Part shown: piece after piece, positions 18,667-27,974 of the stretch
How the letters are laid out: every line of letters starts with the position of its first letter
How positions within the stretch are numbered: the stretch's first letter is position 1
From: DATMRF01 sp035566435
Lineage (GTDB): Bacteria; Verrucomicrobiota; Verrucomicrobiia; Limisphaerales; UBA8199
Length of the DNA stretch: 64,000 nucleotides
Assembly: GCA_035566435.1 (NCBI GenBank)
Contig: DATMRF010000105.1
Location: 265,629 to 329,628 of the forward strand
Direction of reading: 5' to 3'
Made by a program: the position numbers and the translations under genes
Notes under the pieces: model-generated
Database searches by the model: none
Told to the model about the DNA's origin: nothing
Seen by the model: only the letters and a program-made list of their open reading frames with translations

Positions 18667-19308
18667 ATGAAATGGCGGGCGGGCTTAGTATTGTTCCTTT
18701 CAATCCTGGCGCTGACGGGTTGCCGCAGTGTGTACTACTCGGCATGGGAGAAAGTAGGAGTTTATAAGCGCGATTTGCTCAAGAAAAGGGTGGTGGCCGC
18801 CCGGGACGACGAAAAGGTGGCCAGCGAGCAGTTCAAAGACGCGCTGACGCGCCTAAAGGAGATGTACGGTTTCGAGGGCGGCAATCTCGAAAAGACTTAC
18901 GCCGCGCTCAACAAGGAATACGAGCGTTCGGTCGAAAGAGCCAGCACGGTTCACAAGCGGGTCAAAGACGTTGAGACCGTAGCCGAGGACCTGTTCGCGG
19001 AATGGGAAAAGGAGATCAAAGAAATCTCTTCCTCTAACCTTCGCGAGAGCAGCCGGGACAAGTTGAGGGAGACGCGGCGTCTCTACGACGAACTGCACAC
19101 TGCGCTCAAGCGCGCCGAGCAGAGCATGGACCCGGTTTTGGTGCGGCTTCATGACCAGGTGCTTTACCTGAAGCATAATCTCAATGCCGCAGCGATCGCC
19201 TCCTTGAAAGGTGAGACCACTGACATCCAGGCGGAGATTTCCCGGTTGCTGAGCGATATGAACTCGGCGATCGCCCAGGCGGACACGTTCATCAATAGTC
19301 TGCAGTGA
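18667..19308 (+). CDS. DUF2959 lipoprotein
   Basis: 213 residues. A signal peptide ends in the lipobox LTGC (Cys18), so the protein is probably lipid-anchored. The rest is almost entirely charged alpha-helix with coiled-coil character (RDLLKKRVVAARDDEKVASE, FKDALTRLKEMYGFEGG). This matches the DUF2959 family, found in many Gram-negative bacteria without an assigned function. Conserved opening words SVYYSAWEKVGVYKRD are present. No neighbour gives a functional clue. Confidence 0.88.
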   Translation: MKWRAGLVLFLSILALTGCRSVYYSAWEKVGVYKRDLLKKRVVAARDDEKVASEQFKDALTRLKEMYGFEGGNLEKTYAALNKEYERSVERASTVHKRVKDVETVAEDLFAEWEKEIKEISSSNLRESSRDKLRETRRLYDELHTALKRAEQSMDPVLVRLHDQVLYLKHNLNAAAIASLKGETTDIQAEISRLLSDMNSAIAQADTFINSLQ

Positions 19309-19792
19309 GGTTCATACGCAGTTGCAGGTTGCGGCGTGAGCAGCGAAGCAAGGGGCTTGCCTCCGTGAATATCGCCAGTGAAGTGGCGTCCAATCCTTCG
19401 TGAGCGTTACGGCAGGAAAGAAGCGGGGCAACGAAGACGATTTCAAGCGCGCCAGGCCAGGGAAGGAAAGCGGTGCTCCCGTGTTCTCGTTTGGCTCCCG
19501 TCGTTTCGCCTCCAAAGGAGTGCGGCGGCTCTTCGTCCCGCAAAAATGCCTGATGTCGCCTGTGTTCGAACCCGAGGTCGAGCGGCCGCACACTTTGCTG
19601 CGTGCCCCGCTCTGACCCGCGCAGGGCTGATTGCGCGTGTTTGACATTTCGCCGGGAAACTATATCTTTCTGGCCTGAACCAATTCCGTTCTCACCCTCC
19701 GCTTGCCGCCGAATTGAACGCGAGCTAAAAAACTGCCTGGTAATCCGTGCGCAGAGGGGGAGACGCGAGATTACGCCCGTCACTTGCCGATT
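19309..19792. other. Intergenic region without a convincing gene
   Basis: About 480 bases between the DUF2959 gene and rnr. Short open frames on both strands (for example 71 codons at 19400-19615 on the plus strand) have no recognisable protein pattern, and overlapping frames are open on the other strand too. They are not called. The last part should contain the rnr promoter, but no clear -35/-10 pair was identified. Confidence 0.5.
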
Positions 19793-22057
19793 ATGGAACA
19801 AAAGATTTTGGACCTGTTGGGGCAGCACAAATATACGCCGCTGAACGTTGCCGAATTGCTGACGGCGCTGCGGTTGTCGCGAAACCAGCAAAAAGAGCTC
19901 GAACAGACTTTGGCGTCCCTGGAACGGGCCGGCCGAATCGCCCGGGTCAAACAGGGCTGTCGCTACGCATTGCCGGTCGATGCGGATCTTATTCCCGGAC
20001 GCATCCGGATGAACCGGCAGGGCTCGGGTTTCCTGCAGCCGGACGACCCGAAGGTTCCCGTGTTGAGAATTCCGCCCGACGCGACCGCGACGGCGATGCA
20101 CGGTGACCGAGTGCTGGTCCGGCGCGATGCGGTGCCGCGAGCCCGTGGCCGGCACGACCCGACCGAGCCCACCGGCCGTGTGGTGCGAATCCTGGAGCAG
20201 GCTCGCACGCAAATAGTCGGCACCCTCCAGCGCGGCCGCCAGTTTTTTTATGTTATCCCGGATGACCCGCGTATTCCGCAGGACATTTACGTGCCGCCGC
20301 CGAGCGATGTGGGACGCCCGGCGCGCGAGGGTGACAAAGTGGTCGTCGAACTGCGCGAGTGGAAATCGCGTCACACCAACCCCGAAGGTGAAATCATCGA
20401 AGTCCTCGGCGCGGCCGACGCTGAGGGTGTCGATATGCTCTCGGTTATCCGCCAGTACCAATTGCCGTTGCATTTTCCTAAGGGAGTGCTGCACGAAGCG
20501 CGCTTGTTGGGTCAGCAAGTAACCCCCGCCGAATGCGTCGGGCGAGTGGATTGCCGCAAACATCCAGTGGTCACCATCGACCCGGAAGACGCCAAAGATT
20601 TCGATGATGCGATCTGTCTGCAGCGCGCTGAGTCGGGCCATTGGAAACTCTGGGTGCATATTGCAGACGCCTCGCATTATGTGAGGCTGGGCACCGCCCT
20701 GGATGAGGAAGCGGCCCGGCGCGGCAATTCAACGTATTTGGTGGACCGGGTCATTCCGATGCTGCCCGAGGCGCTAAGCAATGAACTGTGCTCGCTAAAG
20801 CCCCACGTCGAGCGGTTGACTAAGTGCGTCGAATTCCTGCTTTCCGCAGACGGACGCGTGTTGAAGTCACAATTCTATTCCGCCGTCATCCAGTCCCAAT
20901 GCCGCTATAACTACAAAGAAGTCTTTAGGATTCTTCAGCGGCAGCCGCTCGAGTCCCTCGAACGAATGCTCCACGATGCCAACGCCCTCGCCCAGAAGAT
21001 TCGCCGGGCACGGTTCCAGGCTGGGTCGCTCGACCTCGACTTTCCCGAGACTAAGGTCCGGCTCGACGACCGAGGCCAGGTCCTCTTGCTCGAGAAGGTG
21101 GAGAATGACATTTCACACCAGCTCATCGAAGAGTTCATGCTGTTGGCGAACGAAGCGGTGGCGGCACGCCTGATGGCCCTGAACCGCCCGTCACTTTACC
21201 GCATCCACGAGCCGCCCGACCCTAAACGGCTGCAGGAATTCCGCGAGGAGGTCCTCGGCCATCAGATTCAGTGCGGAAATTTGTCGAATCGGCTCGAGGT
21301 CCAAAACCTGCTCGAAAAACTCAACCGGCTGCCGATCGGCCAGGCCCTCAAGGTTCGGTTCCTGAGGTCGCTCATGCGCGCGCGCTACGCAGTGGAGCCG
21401 CTTGGACATTACGGATTGGCCAAAAAGAAGTACACCCACTTCACTTCCCCCATTCGACGCTATGCCGACCTGGTCATCCACCGCTCGTTGTTTGCACAAC
21501 CGGGCCAGCCACTCGCGGCACGATCGCTGCACGAGGTCGCTGACCATATCTCCGAGACCGAACGAAGGTCGGATGATGCCGAGCGGGACAGCCGGGACGT
21601 GAAGTTGTTTGCTTACCTGCTCGGTCAACTTCGCTCGGGTTCACCGCAGCGTTATCTCGCGTTGGTCACGGATGTGCGCAACTTCGGTTTCTTTGTCGAT
21701 GTGCCTGGAGTAGGCCTGAGTGGCCTGGTGCCGCTGTCAGGCTTGAGTGATGATTTCTACCAGTTCGACCCTCAGCGCAACCACCTTATCGGCCGCCGCA
21801 CTCGGCGCGTCTTCAAACTCGGCGATAAAGTCGAAGTCCAGGTCGCGAAGGTGAACACTTTCAAGCGCCAGGTGGATTTTCAATTGGCCCAAACGCACCC
21901 GCGCCGTACAGAACATGCAGGAGTAGCCAAGCAACCACCGCCCCGCCATGGCGGAGCGCGGCGCTCCGGGGCGGGGACCGCCACGTCCCCGAAGTCGTCA
22001 CGCCAGGCGAACTGGCACAAGCCTAAGCGGCTGGCGGGAGGAATTCACCACAACTAG
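19793..22057 (+). CDS. rnr: Ribonuclease R (RNB family 3'-5' exoribonuclease)
   Basis: Degrades structured RNA processively from the 3' end. 754 residues from the ATG at 19793; a TTG at 19784 is in frame. An N-terminal winged-helix region (MEQKILDLLGQHKYTPLNVAEL) is followed by cold-shock OB domains. The RNB catalytic domain carries the metal-binding cluster DPEDAKDFDDAI and the later HFTSPIRRYADLVIHR. The S1 domain follows (LALVTDVRNFGFFVDVPGVG). The C-terminal tail after about residue 705 is low-complexity and includes a copy of the GC palindrome (21968-21990), which encodes part of ARRSGAGTATSPKSS. The tail is probably an added, non-conserved extension. Confidence 0.95.
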   Translation: MEQKILDLLGQHKYTPLNVAELLTALRLSRNQQKELEQTLASLERAGRIARVKQGCRYALPVDADLIPGRIRMNRQGSGFLQPDDPKVPVLRIPPDATATAMHGDRVLVRRDAVPRARGRHDPTEPTGRVVRILEQARTQIVGTLQRGRQFFYVIPDDPRIPQDIYVPPPSDVGRPAREGDKVVVELREWKSRHTNPEGEIIEVLGAADAEGVDMLSVIRQYQLPLHFPKGVLHEARLLGQQVTPAECVGRVDCRKHPVVTIDPEDAKDFDDAICLQRAESGHWKLWVHIADASHYVRLGTALDEEAARRGNSTYLVDRVIPMLPEALSNELCSLKPHVERLTKCVEFLLSADGRVLKSQFYSAVIQSQCRYNYKEVFRILQRQPLESLERMLHDANALAQKIRRARFQAGSLDLDFPETKVRLDDRGQVLLLEKVENDISHQLIEEFMLLANEAVAARLMALNRPSLYRIHEPPDPKRLQEFREEVLGHQIQCGNLSNRLEVQNLLEKLNRLPIGQALKVRFLRSLMRARYAVEPLGHYGLAKKKYTHFTSPIRRYADLVIHRSLFAQPGQPLAARSLHEVADHISETERRSDDAERDSRDVKLFAYLLGQLRSGSPQRYLALVTDVRNFGFFVDVPGVGLSGLVPLSGLSDDFYQFDPQRNHLIGRRTRRVFKLGDKVEVQVAKVNTFKRQVDFQLAQTHPRRTEHAGVAKQPPPRHGGARRSGAGTATSPKSSRQANWHKPKRLAGGIHHN
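21968..21990. repeat. Dispersed GC palindrome inside rnr
   Basis: A 23-base block, identical to the left arm at 17854-17876 except for one base (GACCGCC for GACGGCC). It lies in the C-terminal codons of rnr and is read in frame without a stop. The preceding bases (about 21938-21967) hold CCGCCCCGCC and GGCGCTCCGGGGCGG, so a hairpin is possible here as well. Confidence 0.7.
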
Positions 22058-22195
22058 CAGCGCGCCCTGCCGTTTCGTCTGAGGATAGTGGCGAACCACG
22101 GGGATGTTGCCGTCCGCGCGCTCGCCGGCCTCTGCTGTCGCCCGCGCTCGTCTTGAGAATCTCCTTCCCGTTCTGCTCGGTTCGAGGTTAAATCC

Positions 22196-23644
22196 GTGCT
22201 CGTGAGACTAAAATCAGTTCTGTTTACCCTTATTACTCTGCCGGCGCTCATTACCGTCTCTGCCCAGGATTGGCAATCCCTCTTCGACGGCAAGACACTC
22301 TCCGGCTGGAAAGCCGGTGGCAACCCAACTTCCTTCAAAGTGATAAATGGCCAGCTCGCGTGCGATGGACCGCGCTCGCACCTGTTCTACGTTGGCCCAG
22401 ACAGCCGGGCGGACTTCACCAATTTTGAGTTCGCGGCGGAAGTTCTGACCAAAAACGGGGCCAACTCCGGCGTTTATTTCCACACCGAGCTCCAGGAAGA
22501 AGGGTTCCCGGAAAAAGGGTTCGAGGCGCAGGTCTTGAACCTCCCAGGCGGGCAGGGCGGCTACCGTGAAAACAAGCTCACCGGCAGTCTGTATGGCATC
22601 CGGAACGTATATAAAGCACTGGCCAAGGACGATGAGTGGTTCCGGTTGAATATAGTGGTTAGGGGGAGACGGATTCAGATTCGCGTAAACGACCTTCTTC
22701 TCGTGGATTACCTCGAAGCAACACCCCCGCTCGGCGTCCCGAACCACCCCGGGCGCAAGCTCGACCACGGCACCTTCGCCTTGCAGTGCCATGATGCCGG
22801 CAGCAGGGTCTTCTTCCGCAATCTCCGCGTCAAAAGGCTGCCACCTGACCCGGCCGACCTCCCTTTCGCCGCCGCGCAGGGCACGGATTACGACCAGGAG
22901 ATCGTCCGGTTGGGTGCCGCTAATGTTCCGGTCGTGAATTATCATGTCCACCTGAAGGGCGGCCTCACCCTCGACGAAGCGCTGGCACTCTCGCGCGAGA
23001 CCGGCGTGTTTTACGGCATCGCGATTAATTGCGGTCTGAGCTTCTCCGTCACGAACGATACCGGCATTTACGACTACCTCAAGACCATGAAAGGCCAGCC
23101 GGTTTTCGTCGCCATGCAGGCGGAAGGCCGTGAGTGGGTGAAACTGTTCTCGAAGCAGGCGGTGTCCCAGTTCGATTATGTCTTTACCGACGCGATGACT
23201 ATTTTCGACGACGGTGGCCGACGCATGCGCCTTTGGATGACTAACGAAGTCCCACAGATTAAAGACAAGCAAGCATTCATGGACATGCTGGTCGCTCGCA
23301 CCGTCGCTATCCTGAGCACTGAGCCGGTTGACGTTTATGTCAACCCGACGTTCCTTCCAGCGCAACTTGCCGGTGAGTACGATCAGCTTTGGACAGAACC
23401 GAGGATGAACAAAGTCATCGCGGCGGCCGCCAAACACAAAATCGCCATCGAAATCAACAGCCGCTATCGCCTGCCCAGTCCGGCCTTTCTCAAATTGGCC
23501 AAAGCCGCCGGCTGCAAGTTCACTTTCGGCACCAACAACGGAGACCGCGACGTCGGCCGCCTGGATTACTCCTTCCAAATGGTCGATGACTTGGGCCTGA
23601 AATGGCAGGACATCTGGCTCCCGACCAAGAAGGGGCGATCGTAG
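22196..23644 (+). CDS. Secreted DUF1080 domain fused to a PHP-like domain
   Basis: 482 residues. A signal peptide (about 1-23) is followed by a DUF1080 (3-keto-disaccharide hydrolase, concanavalin-like) domain at about 24-215: WQSLFDGKTLSGWKA, NSGVYFHTELQ, HGTFALQCHDAGSRVFFRNLRV. From about 240 to 470 a second domain has a PHP-type opening (NYHVHLKG, His250 and His252), then FVAMQAEGREW, FDYVFTDAMT and FTFGTNNGDRDVG near the end. This suggests a metal-dependent hydrolase barrel. The pairing implies a two-part enzyme on a sugar or glycoside. The start is GTG at 22196 or 22202. The domain boundary and the PHP label need a profile search. Confidence 0.8.
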   Translation: MLVRLKSVLFTLITLPALITVSAQDWQSLFDGKTLSGWKAGGNPTSFKVINGQLACDGPRSHLFYVGPDSRADFTNFEFAAEVLTKNGANSGVYFHTELQEEGFPEKGFEAQVLNLPGGQGGYRENKLTGSLYGIRNVYKALAKDDEWFRLNIVVRGRRIQIRVNDLLLVDYLEATPPLGVPNHPGRKLDHGTFALQCHDAGSRVFFRNLRVKRLPPDPADLPFAAAQGTDYDQEIVRLGAANVPVVNYHVHLKGGLTLDEALALSRETGVFYGIAINCGLSFSVTNDTGIYDYLKTMKGQPVFVAMQAEGREWVKLFSKQAVSQFDYVFTDAMTIFDDGGRRMRLWMTNEVPQIKDKQAFMDMLVARTVAILSTEPVDVYVNPTFLPAQLAGEYDQLWTEPRMNKVIAAAAKHKIAIEINSRYRLPSPAFLKLAKAAGCKFTFGTNNGDRDVGRLDYSFQMVDDLGLKWQDIWLPTKKGRS

Positions 23645-23656
23645 ACTTCCCGGGGC

Positions 23657-23744
23657 GGCGAGCGTCCGCGCGAGCCCTAATCTTTGCCCCCCATCCGCAT
23701 CGGGCCTTCATGCCTTCATTTTTGAGCTCGCGAGGACGCTTGCC
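23657..23744. repeat. Intergenic imperfect inverted repeat (hairpin)
   Basis: The arms 23657-23677 and 23724-23744 match as reverse complements at 18 of 21 positions. The left arm includes GGCGAGCGTCCGCGCGAGCC. It sits just after the DUF1080 fusion gene and before hemE. It may act as a terminator-like structure, but there is no T-run. A REP-like dispersed element is as likely. Confidence 0.6.
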
Positions 23745-23901
23745 CTCACGGGATTCTGGCGACACTGGTCAAAAACTGTGTTCAAAATGACAAAAATTGC
23801 GTAGCGGTTGGCCCACTGTGGGCTAACCTCTAGCCTGAACAGTCCATAAGGCGCTCAAGCGGGAATCGAATGGCTATCGACATCCTGTTGCTCCAACCTG
23901 A

Positions 23902-25050
23902 ATGAGAATGACAGCTCCAGCGGGCAAATCGGCCATCGCAACGCGGCAGCCGCGTCCGGCGACTGCGGCTTTAAGTGGAACGGCGCAGGAAACGACCAAC
24001 CGCCAGCGGTTTCTTGACGCGTGCCATTGCCGCCCGGTGGACCGCCCGCCGGTCTGGCTGATGCGCCAGGCAGGTCGGGCGCTGCCGGAATACCGCGCGC
24101 TCAAGGAAAAGTACTCGTTTTTAGAACTGGTCCAAACGCCGGAACTCGCCGCTGAGGTCACGGTTCAGCCGATTCGTCGGTTCGATTTTGATGCCGCCAT
24201 TCTGTTCAGTGATATTCTGGTCATCGCAGAGGGCCTCGGACAGCCGTATCAATTCCGCGATCGCGGCGGTATCGAGATGGAATTTCTCTTGAAGTCCACC
24301 GCGGACGTCGAGCGGCTCGAGGTCCAGGCTGTGACCGAACGTCTGCAGTACGTCGCGAAAGCCCTTCCGTTGATCAAGTCCGCGTTGGGCGGCCGCACTG
24401 CTCTGATTGGGTTTGCCGGCTCACCCTGGACGCTCGCGAATTTCATGATCGAAGGCGGAGGCGTAAAAGAATACACCAAAGCCAAAGCGCTGTTTTATTC
24501 CGATTCAAAGCTCTTCTGCAGTTTGTTGGAAAAGCTGACCCGGGCCATCAGCGCGTATCTGCAGATGCAGATCGATGCCGGAGCCGAGGCGCTCCAAATC
24601 TTCGACAGCCTGGGCGGAGTTTTGTCCGACGGCGACTTTGGCCCGGCTTCGGCGGTTTGGATAAAACAAATCCTCGACTCCCTCAAAGGCCAGGTGCCGG
24701 TGATCGTGTTCGCCAAAGGTGTGCACGGCAATTGGGATGACCTGGTCGGCACGGGTGCCCAGGTTCTGGGCATGGATTGGAATCTGCGCCTGGCCGACGC
24801 GAGGGCGCGGTTACCGGAAACTGTCGGCGTGCAGGGGAATTTGGACCCTTTTCTCCTGAGCACGACACCCGAATCCGTCGCCGCTGGGACCAGCCGGCTG
24901 CTCCGTGAAATGCGCGGCCGCCCCGGCCACATCTTCAACCTGGGCCACGGCGTGCCGCCGAATGCCAAGCTGGAAAACATCGAGAGCCTGGTTCAGACGG
25001 TGAAAAACTACCGTTCGCCCGCTCCTTGCGGTCCGCTTCAGAGAGTCTAA
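23902..25050 (+). CDS. hemE: Uroporphyrinogen decarboxylase
   Basis: Converts uroporphyrinogen III to coproporphyrinogen III, the first step of the protoporphyrin branch. 382 residues, with about 30 extra N-terminal residues of low complexity. The signature RPPVWLMRQAGRALPEYRAL contains the substrate-binding Arg residues. FDAAILFSDILVIAEGLG carries the catalytic Asp, and GFAGSPWTLANFMIEGGG and the C-terminal FNLGHGVPP are also typical. It begins a four-gene heme cluster (hemE, hemN, hemG, hemH). hemN starts 16 bases downstream. An independent UroD-family methyltransferase is present at 56552, which lacks these heme-specific motifs. Confidence 0.97.
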   Translation: MRMTAPAGKSAIATRQPRPATAALSGTAQETTNRQRFLDACHCRPVDRPPVWLMRQAGRALPEYRALKEKYSFLELVQTPELAAEVTVQPIRRFDFDAAILFSDILVIAEGLGQPYQFRDRGGIEMEFLLKSTADVERLEVQAVTERLQYVAKALPLIKSALGGRTALIGFAGSPWTLANFMIEGGGVKEYTKAKALFYSDSKLFCSLLEKLTRAISAYLQMQIDAGAEALQIFDSLGGVLSDGDFGPASAVWIKQILDSLKGQVPVIVFAKGVHGNWDDLVGTGAQVLGMDWNLRLADARARLPETVGVQGNLDPFLLSTTPESVAAGTSRLLREMRGRPGHIFNLGHGVPPNAKLENIESLVQTVKNYRSPAPCGPLQRV

Positions 25051-25066
25051 GTTTCGTAATGCGCCT

Positions 25067-26443
25067 ATGAGCAAGCTAACTGTCGATCTCGAGCTGGTGA
25101 AGAAGTACAACGTCGCCGGCCCCCGGTACACTTCCTACCCGCCGGCGACGAAGTTTACCGATGCGCTCAAGTGGCCCGAGCTGGCCGAGCGTATCCTCGA
25201 CAACAATCGGACCGAACGCGACCTTTCGCTCTACTTCCACATCCCGTTCTGCGAAACGCTTTGCTGGTATTGCGGCTGCACGACCGTTATCACGTTGAAT
25301 CACGGGCAGGGCTCGACCTACGTAAACTATCTGGACAAGGAAATCGCCCAGATGAGCACGCTGCTCAACCCGCGCCGCAAGGCCGTGCAGTTGCATTGGG
25401 GCGGCGGCTCGCCCACTTTTCTGAACCCCGACGAAATCCGCCGGCTGGGGGAGACCATTCATCGGCACTTCACGTTCTCCGACGACCTCGAAGCCGGGGT
25501 CGAGATTGACCCTCGGCGCTTGACCCGCGACCACATCGTCGCCCTGCGAGAAGTCGGCTTTAACCGCGCTTCGCTCGGGGTGCAGGATTTCGACCCGGTG
25601 GTCCAGGAATCGGTCCACCGCATTCAGCCGCGTGAGATGACTGAGCAGGTGCTGGGGTGGGTGCGCGAGCTGGGGTTCACCTCGGTTAACTTCGATCTGA
25701 TCTACGGCCTGCCGCATCAGACGGTCGAGTCGTTCAATCGCACTCTGGACATTGTCCTGTCCTTGCAGCCGGACCGGCTCGCGGTGTTCAGCTACGCGCA
25801 CGTGCCCTGGGTAAAGCCGGCTCAGAAAATTCTCGAACACAAGGTGCTGCCGCCTCCAGAGGTGAAACTCGAGTTGCTCAAGACGGTGATCGAGCGCCTG
25901 ACCGAAAACAACCGCTACGTGTACATCGGCATGGACCATTTCGCGCGGCCGGGCGACGAGCTTGCGGTAGCGCAAAGCCGCAAACAGCTCCAGCGCAACT
26001 TCCAGGGCTACAGCACCCGCGCGGGCGCCGACATCTACGCGTTCGGTATGTCCTCCATTTCCCAGATTCCCGACGCGTACTTTCAGAACGAGAAGGACTT
26101 AACGAAATACTACGCCGCCCTGGATGCGGGACAGGTGCCGCTGGTCCGGGGATACCTGGTGACCGAGGAGGACAAAATCCGCCGCGAAACTATCATGCGG
26201 GTGATGTGCGACCTCTCGCTGGATTACGGGGCGATGTCGCAGCGCCTGGGCCTCAACTTCGTCTCGTACTTCGAGCGCGAGCTCGAATCACTGGCCGCCT
26301 TCGAGGCCGACGGCCTGCTGCGCCGTTCGGCCACAGGGATGGAAGTCACCGATACCGGCCGCCTGTTTATCAGAAACATCGCGATGAGCTTTGACAACAC
26401 CCTGGCGCCGGTTGGCGAAAGGAAGCATTCCAGGACGATCTGA
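25067..26443 (+). CDS. hemN: Oxygen-independent coproporphyrinogen III oxidase
   Basis: Radical SAM enzyme that decarboxylates coproporphyrinogen III to protoporphyrinogen IX without oxygen. 458 residues. The 4Fe-4S/SAM motif is CETLCWYCGC: Cys62, Cys66 and Cys69 ligate the cluster, and Cys71 is the extra cysteine typical of true HemN. Other HemN marks are YNVAGPRYTSYPPA, LYFHIPFC, HWGGGSPTFL, EIDPRRLT, GVQDFDPVVQ and FNLIYGLPHQT-like NFDLIYGLPHQT. The HemN C-terminal domain is complete. It abuts hemG directly: TGA at 26441-26443 and GTG at 26444. Confidence 0.97.
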   Translation: MSKLTVDLELVKKYNVAGPRYTSYPPATKFTDALKWPELAERILDNNRTERDLSLYFHIPFCETLCWYCGCTTVITLNHGQGSTYVNYLDKEIAQMSTLLNPRRKAVQLHWGGGSPTFLNPDEIRRLGETIHRHFTFSDDLEAGVEIDPRRLTRDHIVALREVGFNRASLGVQDFDPVVQESVHRIQPREMTEQVLGWVRELGFTSVNFDLIYGLPHQTVESFNRTLDIVLSLQPDRLAVFSYAHVPWVKPAQKILEHKVLPPPEVKLELLKTVIERLTENNRYVYIGMDHFARPGDELAVAQSRKQLQRNFQGYSTRAGADIYAFGMSSISQIPDAYFQNEKDLTKYYAALDAGQVPLVRGYLVTEEDKIRRETIMRVMCDLSLDYGAMSQRLGLNFVSYFERELESLAAFEADGLLRRSATGMEVTDTGRLFIRNIAMSFDNTLAPVGERKHSRTI

Positions 26444-27859
26444 GTGAATTCGGTCGCCATCATCGGAGGAGGCATTACGGGCCTGACTGCCGGCTTCTGC
26501 CTGCAACGGAAAGGCGTCCCTGTGACCGTTTATGAGGCAAGCGGACGTGTCGGCGGAGTAATCCAGTCGCTTCGCCGAGATGGGTACCTTGCGGAGTTCG
26601 GACCGAACACCATCCTGGAGACCTCGCCGAAAATCGGCCAGCTCATCCGGGATGCCGGCCTGAAACAGCGCCGGCTCAACCCGGCTCCGCAGGCCGAAGC
26701 GCGCTATGTCGTGCGCTATCAACGGCCCATTGCGATGCCCGGCTCGCCGCTCGGCTTCTTCGCCACCAAACTGTTCACCGCCAAAGCGAAGCTCGCTGTG
26801 TTGCGCGAACCGTTCGTCCCGGCCCGCCGCGACGGCGCAGAGGAAAGCGTGGCCGAATTCGTCTTGCGCCGCCTCGGACAGGAATTCCTGGACCACGCAA
26901 TCGACGCCCTGGTAGGCGGCGTTTATGCCGGTGACCCCTACAAGCTGTCGGTGCCCCAGGCGTTTCCCAAACTGGCCCAACTCGAAGCGCGTTACGGGTC
27001 GTTGATCAAAGGTCAAATCCTGGGCGCTCGGGAGCGCAAGAAACGAGGCGAAATCGCCAAAGACCGCGCGCCGAAGTTTTCGTTCGACGATGGCCTGCAG
27101 GTGCTTCCCGAAACGCTGAGGGAGCGTCTGGGTGACGCCGTGCGGCTGGAGACCCAGGTCACCGCGCTTACTCAAACCGAAGGCGGCTGGATGCTGGAAT
27201 TGCGCGAGCGTGGCGAGGAGACTCGGCACGAGCACAGCGCGGTGATTTACGCCGGGACTGCCTACAAGCTTGCTGAGCTGGGGGTGACGGCGCGGATGCC
27301 CGTGAGCTTTACCGCTTTCTCGGAAATCCACTATCCGCCCGTCGCGAGCGTCGTGCTCGGATTTCGGCGCGAAGACGTCCAACACCCCTGCGAAGGCTTC
27401 GGTATGCTTATCCCCAAGGTCGAGGGATTCAAAATCCTTGGCACCATCTTCTCCTCGTCTCTCTTTCCCAACCGCGCCCCCGCTGGTCACCTGACGCTCA
27501 CAAGCTATGTCGGCGGCGAAAGATACCCCGAGCTGGCATCGCTGTCCACTGAGAAGCTCTGCGCGCTAACGTGTGCGGATCTCTCTGTGCTCCTTGGTGT
27601 CAGGGGAAAGCCGACTTTCCAACACACTGTCTTTTACCCCCGGGCCATCCCCCAATACAACCTTGGCTATGGCCGCTACCGCCAGATGATGACCGAACTT
27701 GAGGTCAAGGCGCCCGGCCTGTTTCTCGCCGGCCACTACCGCGATGGCGTGTCGCTCAGCGATTCCATCGTGTCCGGCTGCAACGTGGCAGACCGCGTGC
27801 AGGAGCACTGCGGGCGCGTGGGGGATACCGTCCTTTCGACAGTGAGTCGAGCCGCATGA
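26444..27859 (+). CDS. hemG: Protoporphyrinogen oxidase, FAD-dependent (HemY type)
   Basis: Oxidises protoporphyrinogen IX to protoporphyrin IX, normally using oxygen and FAD. 471 residues. The FAD-binding fold is at the N-terminus (VAIIGGGITGLTAGFCLQRKG, VTVYEASGRVGGVI). The substrate-domain words FGPNTI, EFVLRRLGQEFLDHAIDALVGGVYAGDP and the C-terminal FLAGHYRDGVSLSDSIVSG fit HemY-type protoporphyrinogen oxidase (also named hemG in some systems). The start is GTG directly after hemN, so translation is probably coupled. Whether it uses oxygen in this host cannot be told. Confidence 0.93.
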   Translation: MNSVAIIGGGITGLTAGFCLQRKGVPVTVYEASGRVGGVIQSLRRDGYLAEFGPNTILETSPKIGQLIRDAGLKQRRLNPAPQAEARYVVRYQRPIAMPGSPLGFFATKLFTAKAKLAVLREPFVPARRDGAEESVAEFVLRRLGQEFLDHAIDALVGGVYAGDPYKLSVPQAFPKLAQLEARYGSLIKGQILGARERKKRGEIAKDRAPKFSFDDGLQVLPETLRERLGDAVRLETQVTALTQTEGGWMLELRERGEETRHEHSAVIYAGTAYKLAELGVTARMPVSFTAFSEIHYPPVASVVLGFRREDVQHPCEGFGMLIPKVEGFKILGTIFSSSLFPNRAPAGHLTLTSYVGGERYPELASLSTEKLCALTCADLSVLLGVRGKPTFQHTVFYPRAIPQYNLGYGRYRQMMTELEVKAPGLFLAGHYRDGVSLSDSIVSGCNVADRVQEHCGRVGDTVLSTVSRAA

Positions 27860-27974
27860 ACGTTGTGTCGGTAATGGGATGGGGGAGCCCTGAAGTGAAG
27901 GGGTGCTGTTTGGAACTCGATGCAGCACTCCACCACTCCACCACTCCATGGCGCCAATTCTCCGCTTTCTCCGC

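Noticed and set aside
19400..19615. Small 71-codon gene before rnr
   Set aside because: No motif, no ribosome site, and the opposite strand is also open there.
19292..20677. 461-codon minus-strand frame over the rnr start
   Set aside because: It overlaps a clear RNase R gene and has no family pattern.
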